A stretch of 64,000 nucleotides of DNA from Closterium sp. NIES-65 (GCA_948144175.1 CANXME010002057.1:209501-273500), one strand, 5' to 3'. Shown: positions 1-11,130, counted from the first letter of the stretch. A program made the numbers and translations. Notes: generated from the letters alone by a model not told the origin.

Positions 1-472
1 GACTGAAGGTGTAACCCTGTGACGACCGCTGCGTAGCCTGGTCGTCAGCCCAAGAAGCGTCCGCGTGCCCTGTAAGGACCACTGAACTCCGCCCTCCAAG
101 CACTAGCCCCATACCCGACGTACTGCACAGGTAGCGCAACACCCTCTTCGCTGCAGCCATGTGCTCTGGTCGGTGTCTCCCAGGAGCAACATAGCGTGCA
201 AGAATGCTCAGAGGGTATGCAAGGTCAGGTCGTGTGCAGGTCATCAGGTACATGAGGCAGCCAACAAGCTCTGGGTACGCGCCACTCGACTCTACGGACT
301 CATCCGAAGGCAGAGCTGAGAGCGAGTGGCGAGTAGACAGAGGAGTGGCCGGAGGCGAGGAGTACGTGAAGCCGAAGCGCTGAAGGACCTGCTGCACCAT
401 GTGTGACTGAGTCAAGGTAATGGTGCGGCGTGCTCTGTCCCGAGTGATCTGCAAGCCAAGGTAGCTGCGCAG

Positions 473-602
473 TGACAAAAGTTAGAAGAAGAAAGAGTAT
501 TGAACTAGCAAGAATGAGGATACAAATAGCAAACCCTAGAAGGGTTGTACTCGCTATAGAGCACCCCACTACAGGCTAGAACAATGAGATAATATTCTGA
601 CA
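473..602 (-). repeat. Solo LTR nested in E1 pol
   Basis: A 130-bp insertion relative to the homologous stretch of E2 (near 21470) begins TGACAAAAG and ends TTCTGACA. It is flanked by the 5-bp direct repeat CGCAG (468-472 and 603-607). Length, termini and internal words (aaaccctag, gtac, ccccact) resemble the E2 and E4 LTRs. It is therefore the remnant of another copia insertion whose interior was lost by LTR-LTR recombination. Confidence 0.9.
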
Positions 603-2324
603 CGCAGTTCACCCAGGTCTGTGCACGTGTGTCTCTTCAGCAGCTCGGACTTCACGTAGGCGAGTCCAGCAGTGTCCGCTGTGGCAAAGACCAAGTCGTC
701 GACGTACACGAGGATGTAGAACGGCGGCAGAGAAGTGTCGTTGTGCAGAAACAGCGACGGGTCAGCAGTAGAAGGAGCAAACCCAAGAGCCGCAAGCGTA
801 GTCCTCAGTGTGTCGTGCCACTCACGCGGTGCCTGGCGGAGACCGTAGACTGGCCGTCGGAGGCTCCACTAGGTGCCAGGAGGGAAAGTCCCAGTGAAGC
901 CAGGTGGACGGCGCAGCCAGATCTCCTCGTGCAGGCTACCCTGCAGGAACGCAGTGCTGAAGTCGAGAGAGTGAAGCTCGTAGTCGCGCTGAGCGGCTAT
1001 GTGCAGCAGCACCCGAAGAGTGGTCATCTTCGGGGTGGGAGAGAAGGTCTGAAAGTAGTCAACTCCCTGCCGCTGACTGAAGCCACGAGCAACGTACCGC
1101 GCCTTGAAGACAGGTGGAGAGCCCGGCGGCCGCTTCACCCTGAAGATCCACATGCCACTGACGATGTTCGCCCCAGGAGGGGGAACTGCGTCAACGTAGG
1201 TGCCTGTGGACTTCGAGGAAGCCATCTCTGCATCCATAGCTGCCTGCCACTGAGACGAGTAGGGACCCTCTACGGCCTCCGCGTAAGAGCGCGGAGTCGG
1301 GATGTCTAGTGCATCCGGGTCTCCCTCAGGAGCAAGCAGTACAGACGCGAGATGAGGTGAAGCAGCCGCCAGACACTGTAACTCCTCCTGCCTGTCCTCT
1401 AGGACGTCCGTGCCAAGAGCACAGTCACCCCCGACGGACGGAGGACAGTCAGACGCAGACTCAGCAACAAGACTAGCAGCGTAGTCTAGACGACAGCGAG
1501 CAGCAAAGTCGACGAGCTCAGCGACAAGGGCAGACGCAGCAGTGGACTCAAACGAGGGGTCAGTGACGACAGTAGCAAGGAGACGCGTGACAGTAGGACT
1601 GGCAGCACGAAGAGAGTCCGACTCAGGGTCGGCAAGCGCAGGAAGAGAGGACTCAGGAGGAGAAGGCAAAGGGGCACGCTAGAGGAGCAGTGGACGGACG
1701 CAGAGACATCCGGTGCGTGCCAGGGACAGGAGGAGGACGCTGACGCGAACTGCGACCACTAGTGCGAGCAGCACGAACAGGCGACGCAGGACGAGACGCA
1801 GGCTCACGACGCTCAGCAAGACCTCCAGTAGGACTAGTGTAAGGAGAGGGAGCAGGCAGTGGAGAGGAAGGCTCCAACAGGGACTGCGACTGGACAGGCT
1901 GTGGACACTCTACCGGAGGAGAAAGACCAACAACCTGCTGCAGGAGCGGAACGAAGTATGGCCGAGGCCGCGCGGCAACTCCAGACTCAGCAGGTACAGC
2001 ACCAGCACCCTCAGCGACAGCACCAGCGCCACCAGCACCTCCAGCAGCAGGACCTCCAGCAGCACCACCAGCAGAATCACCGCCAGGACAGACAGCAGTT
2101 GTCTCAGCACCAACACCCTCAGCGGCTCTAGCTCCAGTAGGACCCGCAGGCCCAGCAGCTCCAGGACCGGCAGGACCAGCACCCTCGACAGTCGAAGAAG
2201 CTCCAGCTTCAGCAGCATGCCTCCAGCGGCGAGCAAACCACTCGCGCAGCTCCTGTGGAGAGAGGGGCTCCCGGCGAGATGCAGCAGTAGGAGAAACCCC
2301 GGGCTCAGCAGCTCCAGACGCAGC

Positions 2325-2565
2325 ACCCCCAGGCGTAGCAGCTCCAGAATCAGCACCCCCAGGCTCAGCAGCTCCTGACACAGCACCCTCCGGCCCAGCA
2401 CCCCAAGGCGTAGCACCTCCAGTCTCAGCACCCCCAGGCTCAGCACCCCCAGGCTCAGCACCCCCAGGCTCAGCACCCCCAGTAGTAGCACCTCCAGGCC
2501 CAGCACCCCCGCGCACAGCACCCCCAGAGGCAGCACCCCCAGGCCCAGCACCCGCAGCAGCACCA
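2325..2565 (-). repeat. 15-bp tandem repeats in the E1 integrase-RT linker
   Basis: Repeats of about 15 bp (gcacccccaggctca on the plus strand) encode runs of GGAEP/GGATP in the Pol frame. The same region is also open in a second minus frame as LSLGV repeats. Equivalent blocks of different copy number occur in E2 (about 23225-23440) and E4 (about 35150-35405). E5 has a related Gly/Ala/Val-rich linker at 14460-14760. Confidence 0.85.
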
Positions 2566-5500
2566 GAGTCACCAGTAACCTCGACCGGTTCAACGGCGTC
2601 TACCTGGGACACACCTGAGGGAGTAGGAACCTGAGGGGGGAGGGGGTCTACCGGGGGGGGAACCGGCACAAGGAAGTCCGGTGGAGGGGGGAGGGAAGGA
2701 GTGCGGTAGGGGAAGAGGCGGTAGAAGGGGACTGACTCGTCGAACGTGACGTCCTGGGAGGACAGAACACGACGAGAGGAGGGGTGGTAGAACTGCCACC
2801 CTTGGGCGTCAGGGGGGAAGCCAAGGAAGACACAAGGAGCAGCACGAGGGGACAGCTTGTCTGCAGACAAGTCGCGGACAAACGCCCGAGATCCCCAGAC
2901 ACGGAACGCCGACGCATCGCCAACCTTCCCCGTCCACATCAAGACTGGGGACATCGCGGGCCGAGAGACCCTGGGGTGAAGGTTGATCTGATGCGCGGCG
3001 TACCGAACCGCAAACTGCCACAGAAAATGGGGGGCAGCCGCATGCACCATGGACGTACGGGCGACGTCCATGACTATGCCGATGCGGCGCTCAGCAATCC
3101 CATTCTGCTGTCGAGAGTCCGGAAGCGTGAAGGTCTGGCGGATGCCACGTGCCCGACAGTAGGCTCGCAGAAGGCAGGAGGAGAACTCTCCGCCTCTGTC
3201 CGAGTGCAGGCGGAAAACAGGAAAGTCTGAGCCGAAGCTCTTCCTGAGCTGGAGACGAGCCGCGCGGATCCAGTCGATCAACACCTCAGTGACCTCACCC
3301 TTGCTGCGCAAGGGGAAGACTGAGGTGTAACGCGTGTAGTCGTCAACCACCAGCAGGAAGTAGCGCTCGTGACCCTGTCCACGGACGCGGGGCTGGGCCC
3401 CACACGTCCATGTGAAGCGTCTGCATCGGGGCCTCCGTCGGAGGGAACTGGGGAGGAGTGAGGGGTAGCCCGCAGGCGACCCTCGACACAGGGGACACAG
3501 GGAGGGCCAGGCCCAGGAGGAAGGGGAGGGAGGGACCGGGGAAGGCGAGAGACAAGAAGGCGAGAGGCCATGCCTCGGAGACGAGGCAGGAAGGGGTGAC
3601 CCATCCTGTGGTGCCACAGGAGGGTCTCGTGGGACAGGAGGCGACACGAGCAGGGGGCAGACTCAGGACCAGACCTGGACGCTGCAGCAAACACCTGACC
3701 CGACGCAGCTACCTGACCAGACGCAGGAGAAGGAGACGGAACAGTGAGTGTGTACAGGCTCGACCCTGGACCACGTATGAATGTGGTCAGGTGTCGACCC
3801 GTGTCCGCGTCCGTGCAGTGGGTGACTCGTCGGCGCGCAGGGGTGAACTGGTCAACCCCTGCATCCTGTAGGTCAGCACCCGCCACCAAGTTCGTAGAGA
3901 ACGAGGGGAGGTAGAGACCGGACAGGGCGCCAGGCGGGACCGCATGGCACGGCAGGACAGTGGAGTAGCGAGCCAGAACAGGACCCCCAGAGGGGTCTGC
4001 TTAGGAGACCGCCACTGGCCGACTAAGCGGCGTGAGTGTGGTGCGGTCTCGAAAGAAGGAGCGAGACGCCCCGTAGTCAAGAGTGAAAGTGAGAGAGGGT
4101 GAAGTCGACACAGTACCTGAGAGAGCAGACTCACCAGCACCTGAGGACTCAGACTCACTGGCACCTATAGCAACAGCCTCACCAGCACCTGGAGTAGCAG
4201 CCTCAACAGCACCTAGAGCCGCAGTACCAATGCCCGGGTCGGGCGGGAAACACCGGTAACAGTCACCCTCCTCACTAATAGTCACAGCATACATAGCAGC
4301 AAGAATAGCATCAAAGTCAAGATCAAAGATAGCTACTCCAGCCCTAGATAGCTGGTCCCAGCGAGGGATCTCAGAGGCGTCAGGAAACTGGCGGCGCCAA
4401 GCGTCAGTCAGGCGGCCGAAGCAACGCTGGGTGGAGTGTGGACCACCACACTACTCACCCGCACGGTCGCCAGTGCGCAGGACGTAAGTGCACGGACCAG
4501 TACCCCCACCCCGCTGACGCGCAGACTACCACTCACGGAGCTGCTGCGGGGAGAGGGTCTCCTGACCACGCTGCTGCTGCTGGCGCTGACCACCACCGGA
4601 GCCACTCCTCCTCGGCGCGCCACGACCTCCGCCGCCCCCTCCGCCGCCGCCGCCACCACCTCCACCGCCACCGCCACTCCCACCGTCGCCGCCGCCACCG
4701 CCGCCTCCGCTAACACCCCCACTACCACCGCCGCTGCCGCCCCCGCCTCCACTGCCTCCGCCGACACCTCCACTCCCGCCACTACTCCCGCTACCACCCT
4801 CACCTCCGCCGCTGCCTCTACCTCCGCCTCCACCGCCCCCTGCCGCCTCCACCACCGCCCCTGCCCCCCTTGCTCTTGCCAGAGCGACGTCTCCCGCTGG
4901 GGGCAGACGCCGCTCCGACCGACTCAAAACCAACAAGGTCGGCCGTAGCAGCAGAGGCGACAGAGGGCAGGGAGGGGGGAGGGGGAACACCCCTCAAAGA
5001 TGGGGGTGCGCGGGTCACCACGAGAGGCCCCTACTAGCGAGAATGCCCTTCTCGGCTTGCGAGGAGGGACTTCTCGAGGATCTCGACAGTGAGAGTGGTG
5101 GGGCAGACTGCGAGTAGGTCGTCCCTGACTCCGCGAAGGGAGTCAGGGAGGCGGGTGACAATGTAGTAGAGAGTGAAGTACTGGGGGGGGGGGTTCTTGG
5201 CGCAGAACTCAGCACGAAGTGCAGCGCGGAAGCGAGCGTCACTAGTGCGCAGGTGGGTAATGAGGTTGGCCACTGTCGGCAAAAGCAGCAAGGTCGGGAA
5301 AGAGGTACGGTAGCATGAGGCGGCTCAGTGCAGCAGTGGCAGGGGTGGAGTAGCGCGCGATAACGGCGTCGTACAAGGTCTTAGCACTCTTGTACGACCC
5401 AAAGTGCGCACGCTCAGCGGGAGGGAGGTGGCGACGCACAGCAAGACGTGCAGCAGCATCGCGTGTGGCCCACTGTGAGCGAGCAGTGGCATCCTCAGTA

Positions 5501-5719
5501 GCAGCAGGGGCGGGAGAGGCACCAGAAGTGAGATCAAAGAGAGAGAGTCCGTCAGCTCTGTCGCACTGTAGGAAAAGCAGTAGGTCGTCTACCCACACGT
5601 CAAAGTCAATGGCTCTGCCCTTAGCGTCAAAGGCGAGGACACTGGGGGTAGCCATGACAGCAGTAGAGAGAGGGCAGTGCGCAGAGTAAAGCTCAGTGCT
5701 CACCAGACAGGGCAGTGCA

Positions 5720-6660
5720 GGGAGGGCTCGGGCGGCTCGGGCGGCTCGGGCGGCTCGACTGCTGGGCGGCTCGGGCGACTCGGCGGCTCGGGCGGCTCGG
5801 GCGGCACTGCAGCTGGGGCGGCTCGGCCGCTGGGGCGGCTCGGCTGCTGGGGCGGCTCGGCTGCTGGGGCGGCTCGGCGGCTGGGGCGGCTCGGCTGCTG
5901 GGGCGGCTCTGCTGCTGGGGCGGCTCGGCCGGGAGATGCAGGGGCGGGGCCGTCAGGTGCAGCGGCGGGCCGGCAGGTGCAGTGGCGGGTCGACCGGTGC
6001 AGCGGCGGGCCGGCAGGTGCAGTGGCGGGGTCGTAGGGTGCAGCGGCGGGCCGGTAGGTGCAGCGGCGGGTCGACCGGTGCAGCTGCGGGCCGGCAGGTG
6101 CAGCGGCGGGCCGTAGGGTGCAGCGGCGGGCCGGCAGGCGCAGCGGCGGGGCCGTCAGGTGAGGCGGCGGGCCGTAGGGTGCAGCGGCGGGCCGTAGGGT
6201 GCAGTGGCGGGCCGGCAGGTGCAGCGGCGGGCCGTAGGGTGCAGCGGCGGGCCGGCAGGTGCAGCGGCGGGGCCGTAGGGTGCAGCGGCGGGCCGGTAGG
6301 TGCAGCGGCGGGGCCGTCAGGTGAAGCGGCGGGCCGCTGGGTGCAGCGGCGGGCCGTAGGGTGCAGCGGCGGGCCGGTAGGTGCAGCGGCTGGGCCGTCA
6401 GGTGAAGCGGCGGGCCGCTGGGTGCAGCGGACGGGCCGTAGGGTGCAGCGGCGGGCCGGCAGGCGCAGCGGCGGGGCCGTCAGGTGAGGCGGCGGGCCGT
6501 AGGGTGCAGCGGCGGGCCGTAGGGTGCAGCGGCGGGCCGGCAGGTGCAGCGGCGGGGCCGTCAGGTGCAGCGGCGGGCCGGCAGGGCCGCGTCAGAGCCG
6601 GCGGCGGGGCCGCGTCAGTGGAGGCGGCGGGGCCGCGTCAAGCAGGCGGCGGGGCCGCGA
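5720..6660 (-). repeat. GC-rich tandem-repeat leader of E1
   Basis: This is about 0.9 kb between the primer-binding site and the Gag start. The left part (5720-5940) is built of ggcggctcgg units. The right part (5945-6590) is built of roughly 18-20-bp units such as gtgcagcggcgggccgta. All frames are largely open because of composition, so I do not call proteins here. E4 has the same two-block arrangement (38590-39470). E2 has only the ggcggctcgg type followed by degenerate GC-rich repeats. Confidence 0.85.
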
Positions 6661-6693
6661 TTCAGGAGGGGCAGCGGGGCCGTGAGGGAAATG

Positions 6694-6788
6694 GCGACCC
6701 GAGGGGTCGCTAAAAAAAATGCGCGCCTCGGGGCGCGCTTCGGTGGGCCCTAAAAAAACGGTCCTTAGGAAGGACCCGCTCTATACCA
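6694..6788 (-). promoter_or_regulatory. E1 primer-binding site and hairpin cluster
   Basis: The primer-binding site is 6778-6788 (minus strand TGGTATAGAGC), directly next to the LTR. It resembles the plant initiator-Met site TGGTATCAGAGC with one base missing. Next to it on the transcript lie three hairpins: 6760-6776 (GGTCCTT/AAGGACC), 6721-6738 (GCGCGCC/GGCGCGC) and 6694-6710 (GCGACC/GGTCGC). The first two are each followed by a run of T on the minus strand. E4 conserves all three (39475-39562). E2 keeps only the PBS-proximal one, with a different stem sequence. Confidence 0.75.
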
Positions 6789-6898
6789 TGTGAAACAAGT
6801 GAACAGAAGATTGGGTACAAGTACAACCCTAGAAACCCTGTACCCCATATGTGCTACCCCAATATAGCCTACAGCAACTATGTCATATAAATCTGACA
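6789..6898 (-). repeat. E1 5' LTR
   Basis: 110 bp, beginning TGTGAAACAAG and ending AAATCTGACA on the plus strand. It matches the LTRs of E2/E4 in length class, termini and the block of accc/gtacccc words. It is placed by the adjacent primer-binding site. The partner LTR is outside the window. Confidence 0.88.
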
Positions 6899-7440
6899 AT
6901 CCACGTCTTCAAGCTCATAGTACATTATTGTTGACAACATTACTGGCTTGATCCTTTGTTGAAGTTAGGCCTAAGTGGAAATGAAGTTAGGCCTAAGAAG
7001 AAGTACAGAAACTCTTCTCACTAGTACCTAAACTGTGCGAACCATCAGAAGAGAGGACAACAGTTCCCTTGGTGCATTTGCTAGCCATAGTCCACGTGGT
7101 AATCATAGAATGGCCCACGTCTTGCTTCTGGGTCCCCGAGAACGGTGCCCTGCGGGGCTCCACGTCACTGGCTAACATCCTGAGGTTGTTCGGAGGCATC
7201 GAGGTTTGTGCGCCCGCGTGGCTGCAAGAGCACGTCCTAATTGGCTCGCGAAGATCGGGTGATTCTTCGCTTCTCCAAGTGCCTGCACATCGCCTTGGGA
7301 ATTGCTGGCCTCACCACAGCCCTTCAACCTCCCCCACCCTCCCCCTTCCTGCCCCCTTCCCCAACCGTTCAAGCACCGCCCAGCCACAGCAGCGGAGAGT
7401 TGCCTTGGGCGCGGAGCGGAAATCCACGTCTTCAAGCTCA
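6899..7440. repeat. 20-bp direct repeat bracketing 502 bp upstream of FtsH
   Basis: The word aatccacgtcttcaagctca occurs at 6899-6918, immediately after the E1 LTR, and again at 7421-7440. The 502 bp between them contain no recognisable gene. The repeat could be a long target-site duplication of a non-LTR or processed insertion, or a local duplication in the FtsH promoter region. The E1 target duplication would begin inside the first copy. Confidence 0.6.
6965..6996. promoter_or_regulatory. Paired palindromes TTAGGCCTAA
   Basis: Two identical copies of the perfect palindrome TTAGGCCTAA lie at 6965-6974 and 6987-6996, each inside the 15-bp word gaagttaggcctaag. Their 22-bp spacing is about two helical turns. 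They lie about 670 bp upstream of the FtsH start codon. A binding-site role is inferred only from symmetry and spacing. Confidence 0.35.
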
Positions 7441-7661
7441 GCGCAACACTCCCAAGGGGGAGTGATGACAGGCTGTACACGGACATATATTCGAACAGAT
7501 TTTCCACAAGGGTAGTCTAACTTAGATTTCTACAATCATTGATATTTTCCGCAGCAGACTTAAGAGCCGTTCGTGACTTGCGATCAGTCTGTCGACGAGG
7601 TACTCACTTGCGGTAGTTTTATATTTCGACTCAGGCTTCTATTCGCATTAGCTCTAGCGCA

Positions 7662-10164
7662 ATGGCTTCCATCTCCGCTCACGCCTCCCTCGCGCTCCCT
7701 GCGCGTGCAATCCAGAGCAGCGCCGCACAGCAGAAGCTGCGGTCGTCAGTTCTCGGCCAACGCCTGGCCGTTACCGTTAAGAAGCACCTCGTCGCAGCCT
7801 GCCAGCGCAACACCTCCCCTAGAGCCGCCGCTGATGACGCTGCTCTGACCCTCGCAAAGGCCCTCCCTCCCGCCGCTCTCACTTCCCTAGTCCTGTCCCT
7901 CGCCGCATCCCCCGTCGCTTTTGCTGAGGATGTCGCCGCTCCTACGACCCCTGTCTTCGGAACTGAGCTTCAAGTCCTTACCCCTGCCGCCGCTCCCTCA
8001 GCCCTGGAGCAGTCGTCCCTGTCTGCGCCTCCCGTGGCCACTGCTAACCGCCTAGATTTGCCTGAGAGCACCACCTGGCGCTACAGCGAATTCATTAACG
8101 CCGTGCAGAGCGGCAAGGTGGAGCGCGTTCGGTTCAGCAAGGACGGCGCGTTCCTGCAGCTGACGGCCATCGACGGTCGCCGCGCGACCGTCACCCTGCC
8201 GAACGACCCGAGCCTCGTCGACATCCTGGCGCAGAACGGCGTGGATATCTCCGTGGCGGAGAGCGAGGCGAGCAACAACTACGTCGGGCTCATCGCGAAC
8301 CTCCTCTTCCCGCTGATCGCGTTCGCCGGGCTCTTCTTCCTCTTCCGCCGCGCGCAGGGTGGCCCTGGCGGAGTCGGCGGCCCCGGCGGGCCCATGGACT
8401 TCGGTCGCGCTAAGTCGAAGTTCCAGGAGGTTCCCGAGACTGGCGTTACGTTCAAGGACGTGGCCGGTGCCGATCAGGCGAAGCTGGAGCTGCAGGAGGT
8501 CGTCGACTTCCTTAAGAACCCTGGTAAACCTCACTTTTAATGTCTAATTCATCTGTTTTTTTGGCACAGCTCGTTAAAGTACCTTGTCTCTTGATACTCA
8601 CCTGAGATTCGAACAAATTATGCTGCATCTGCGTAGATCGTCGGACTTCAACGAATCCTCCCTCACTCTACACATATTCTCGTTCTATCCGTGCTTCCTG
8701 CAGACAAGTACACCCAGCTGGGTGCTAAGATTCCCAAGGGCTGTCTGCTGGTTGGTCCCCCTGGAACTGGCAAGACTCTTCTCGCCCGCGCTGTGGCCGG
8801 TGAGGCTGGAGTGCCCTTCTTCTCCTGCGCCGCCTCCGAGTTCGTCGAGCTCTTCGTCGGTGTCGGTGCTTCCCGCGTCCGCGACCTCTTCCAGAAGGTG
8901 AGCGCTCGAATACAATATTTAATCTGATTGCATTGCTTCATTTGACAGACCTCTGCGATTTCAACATTTTGGAACAAAGGAAAAGAAATTTGGAACAGCA
9001 GCCATGATGTTAGGATGATTGTTCTGACCTGTATTACACCTTGTCGCCTTGCCCCTCCAGGCCAAGTCTAAGGCCCCTTGCATCGTCTTCATCGACGAAA
9101 TCGACGCTGTGGGACGTCAGCGTGGTGCTGGTCTGGGCGGCGGCAACGACGAGCGCGAGCAGACGATCAACCAGCTGCTGACGGAGATGGACGGCTTCCA
9201 GGGCAACACGGGTGTCATCGTCCTCGCCGCCACTAACCGTCCCGACGTCCTCGACTCCGCGCTGCTCCGCCCCGGCCGTTTCGATCGCCAGGTGACCGTT
9301 GACCGCCCGGACGTCGCCGGCCGCGTGTCGATTCTGAAGGTGCACTCGCGCGGGAAGGTGCTGGCCAAGGATGTGGATCTTGACAAGGTGGCGCGCCGCA
9401 CGCCCGGATTCACCGGCGCTGATCTTCAGAATCTCATGAATGAGGCGGCCATCTTCGCCGCGCGGCGCAACCTGAAGGAGATCTCTATGGACGAGATCTC
9501 CGACGCTCTGGAGAGGATCATTGCTGGGCCGGAGAAAAAGGGCGCCGTGGTTTCCGCTGAGAAGCGCCGCCTGGTGGCGTACCACGAGGCTGGCCACGCG
9601 GTGGTGGGCGCGCTCATGCCGGAGTACGATCCCGTTGCTAAGATCTCCATTATCCCCCGTGGCGGCGCTGGTGGACTTACCTTCTTCGCCCCCAGCGAGG
9701 AACGCCTGGAGTCGGGGCTGTATTCGCGGTCGTACCTCGAGAACCAGATGGCTGTGGCACTCGGCGGGCGTATTGCCGAGGAGCTGATCTTCGGCGCGGA
9801 GAATGTTACCACTGGCGCGTCAAACGACTTCATGCAGGTATCGCGCGTGGCTCGGCAGATGGTGGAGAGGCTCGGGTTCAGCAAGAAGGTCGGTCAGCTG
9901 GCTCTGGGTGGAGGCGGAGGGAACCCGTTTCTGGGCCAGCAGGTGTCGAACGCAACGGAGTACTCAATGGCTACGGCTGATCTGATTGACTCGGAGGTGA
10001 GGGAGCTGGTGGATCGGGCGTACACGAGGGCTAAGACGCTGCTGACGGAGAACATTGATGTGATGCACAAGTTGGCGGAGCTACTGATGGAGAAGGAGAC
10101 GGTGGATGGGGAGGAGTTCATGAGCCTGTTCATTGACGGGGATGCCAAGCTGATGTTGAACTAG
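7662..10164 (+). CDS. FTSH5: Chloroplast thylakoid FtsH protease, type A (FtsH1/FtsH5, VAR1-like)
   Basis: ATP-dependent zinc metalloprotease of the thylakoid membrane. In plants the type A/type B FtsH hexamer degrades damaged photosystem II D1. Three exons, 7662-8523, 8704-8897 and 9061-10164, give 719 residues, close to the roughly 700 of plant homologues. Residues 1 to about 65 look like a chloroplast transit peptide (Ser/Ala/Arg-rich). A hydrophobic stretch at about 71-90 fits thylakoid targeting, and a membrane span lies at about 207-228. The AAA domain has Walker A GPPGTGKT (305-312), Walker B with D364-E365, and the second region of homology at about 408-427. The protease site is HEAGH (527-531), with conserved Asp608 as probable third zinc ligand. 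Wording around [16 protein letters not shown] and the FIDG C-terminus matches the FtsH1/FtsH5 side rather than FtsH2/FtsH8. Introns are GT-AG and the frame is intact. Confidence 0.96.
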
Positions 10165-10393
10165 GGGAAAGAGTGTGCCTTGGTTGGTGTTTGCTTTGGG
10201 TGTGGCATGGCTCTGCTTGGGATTTGGCCGTCTGAAACCTTGTAAAAACCTTCATTCTTGATTATAGGTATATTGTGTTTCCACTGCTCAACTAAAGATG
10301 CCGTTTCGACTGTAATGACCATGTTTTCATATGCGTGCCAATGCGAAAACATTGCTTTCGTTAGAGCCTACTACTTCACAAGCTGCACAATAA
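10165..10393 (+). other. FtsH 3' flank
   Basis: About 230 bp between the FtsH stop and the E5 target duplication. It includes TGTAA at 10241-10245, the polyadenylation word commonly used in green algae, about 80 bp after the stop. No other feature is visible. E5 therefore inserted just beyond the likely end of the FtsH transcript. Confidence 0.5.
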
Positions 10394-10398
10394 TCTAG

Positions 10399-10511
10399 TG
10401 TCAAATGCTTGTAGCCTATAGTGAGGTTTGTCTTAGGCGGTACACAAGTTAAGGGTTTGTTATATGTACCCCAACCAACATCAATGGCATCATCCACTCC
10501 TCATTCTGATA
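10399..10511 (+). repeat. E5 5' LTR
   Basis: 113 bp, from TGTCAAATGC to ATTCTGATA. The end is TA rather than the usual CA, but the boundary is fixed by the TCTAG duplication and by the matching 3' LTR. Confidence 0.9.
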
Positions 10512-10619
10512 TGTTATCAGCTAGGTTAGAATCCTGTGAGATCTCGTTCCTCCGTTCTCCGTTCGTACCTCCCGAGCCTGACCCTACCTCTCGTTCGTAC
10601 GAGTTCCGTTGTTACCGCG

Positions 10620-11130
10620 CCTAGTACCGAGCCTAGCGCCCTTTCCCCCCGTCGCTTAGCGCCCTTTCTCCCCGCTTACCTAGCACCCTTTCCCCCCCCG
10701 TCGCGTCGCCCTGTCCCGTCGCGTCGCGCCCTTTCCCCCCGTCGCGTCGCGCCCTTTCCCCCCGTCGCGTCGCCCCCGTTCCCCCCGTCGCGTCGTGCCC
10801 GCCCGTTCCCCCCCGTCGCGTCGTGCCCGCCCAGTTCCCCCCCGTCCCGTCGCCCTGTCCCGTCGCGTCGCCCTGCCCCGTCGCGTCGCCCTGCCCCGTC
10901 CCGTCGCCCTGTCCCGTCCCATCGCCCTGCCCCGTCGCGTCGCCCTGCCCCGTCGCGTCGCTCCCGCCCTTTCTCCCGTCCCGTCGCCCTGCCCTACGCC
11001 CTAGCCCGTCGCCCTACTCTAAGCCCTGGCCCGTCGCCCTACCCTAAGCCCTGGCCCGTTGCCCTACCCTACGCCCTGGCCGGTTGCCCTACCCTACGCC
11101 CTGGCCCGTCGCCCTAGCCCGCTCTTCCGC
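10620..11130 (+). repeat. E5 leader repeats
   Basis: The leader between primer site and Gag consists of C-rich units such as ccgtcgcgtcgccctg, then units of ccctggcccgtcgcccta type. They leave several frames open, but nothing protein-like is evident. Like the E1/E2/E4 leaders it is long, GC-rich and repetitive, but its unit sequence is unrelated. Confidence 0.8.

Larger units (their letters stand above)
1..5655 (-). pseudogene. E1 gag-pol, frameshifted and interrupted
   Basis: Gag begins at the ATG complementary to 5653-5655 (MATPSVLAFDAKGR). Further on come a poly-glycine tract (about 4620-4860), a long-spaced CCHC motif (about 4420-4500), integrase with the SDRGGEF and QQNGIAERR signatures (about 3080-3480), a GGAEP-type repeat linker (about 2325-2565), and reverse transcriptase with the YVDD box near 697-708. 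The reading frame changes at least six times between 5655 and 870, a TAG interrupts the CCHC region (GDRAGE-stop-CGG), and a 130-bp solo LTR sits inside the reverse transcriptase/RNase H junction. It cannot make a complete polyprotein. Some frame changes lie in C/G homopolymers and could be assembly errors. Confidence 0.9.
1..6898 (-). mobile_element. Ty1/copia LTR retrotransposon E1, 3' end beyond the window
   Basis: Read on the minus strand the order is 5' LTR (6789-6898), primer-binding site, GC-rich repeated leader, Gag, protease, integrase, reverse transcriptase and the start of RNase H, which runs off the window start. The order integrase before reverse transcriptase is diagnostic of Ty1/copia. 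The nucleotide sequence is closely similar to E2 and E4 throughout. The element lies about 760 bp upstream of the FtsH start codon and is transcribed away from it. The 3' LTR is outside the window, so the target duplication cannot be checked. Coding capacity is destroyed by several frameshifts and by a solo LTR at 473-602. Confidence 0.93.

Noticed and set aside
1713..2378. Ser/Arg-rich 221-codon frame opposite E1 pol
   Set aside because: Antisense shadow of the pol linker; its composition is explained by the repeats on the coding strand.
5677..6713. Open frames up to 263 codons in the E1 leader (and similar ones in E2, E4 and E5 leaders)
   Set aside because: GC-rich tandem repeats leave many frames open on both strands; no conserved protein between E1, E2 and E4.
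6721..6776. Rho-independent terminators
   Set aside because: Although stem plus T-run is present, this is a eukaryotic retrotransposon leader; recorded as an RNA-structure finding instead.
7069..7515. 148-codon open frame upstream of FtsH
   Set aside because: Lies in the FtsH 5' region, overlaps open frames in other phases and resembles nothing known.
7662..10164. FtsH as a bacterial contaminant or plastid gene
   Set aside because: Two GT-AG introns, a transit-peptide-like N-terminus and a plant-type sequence make it nuclear.
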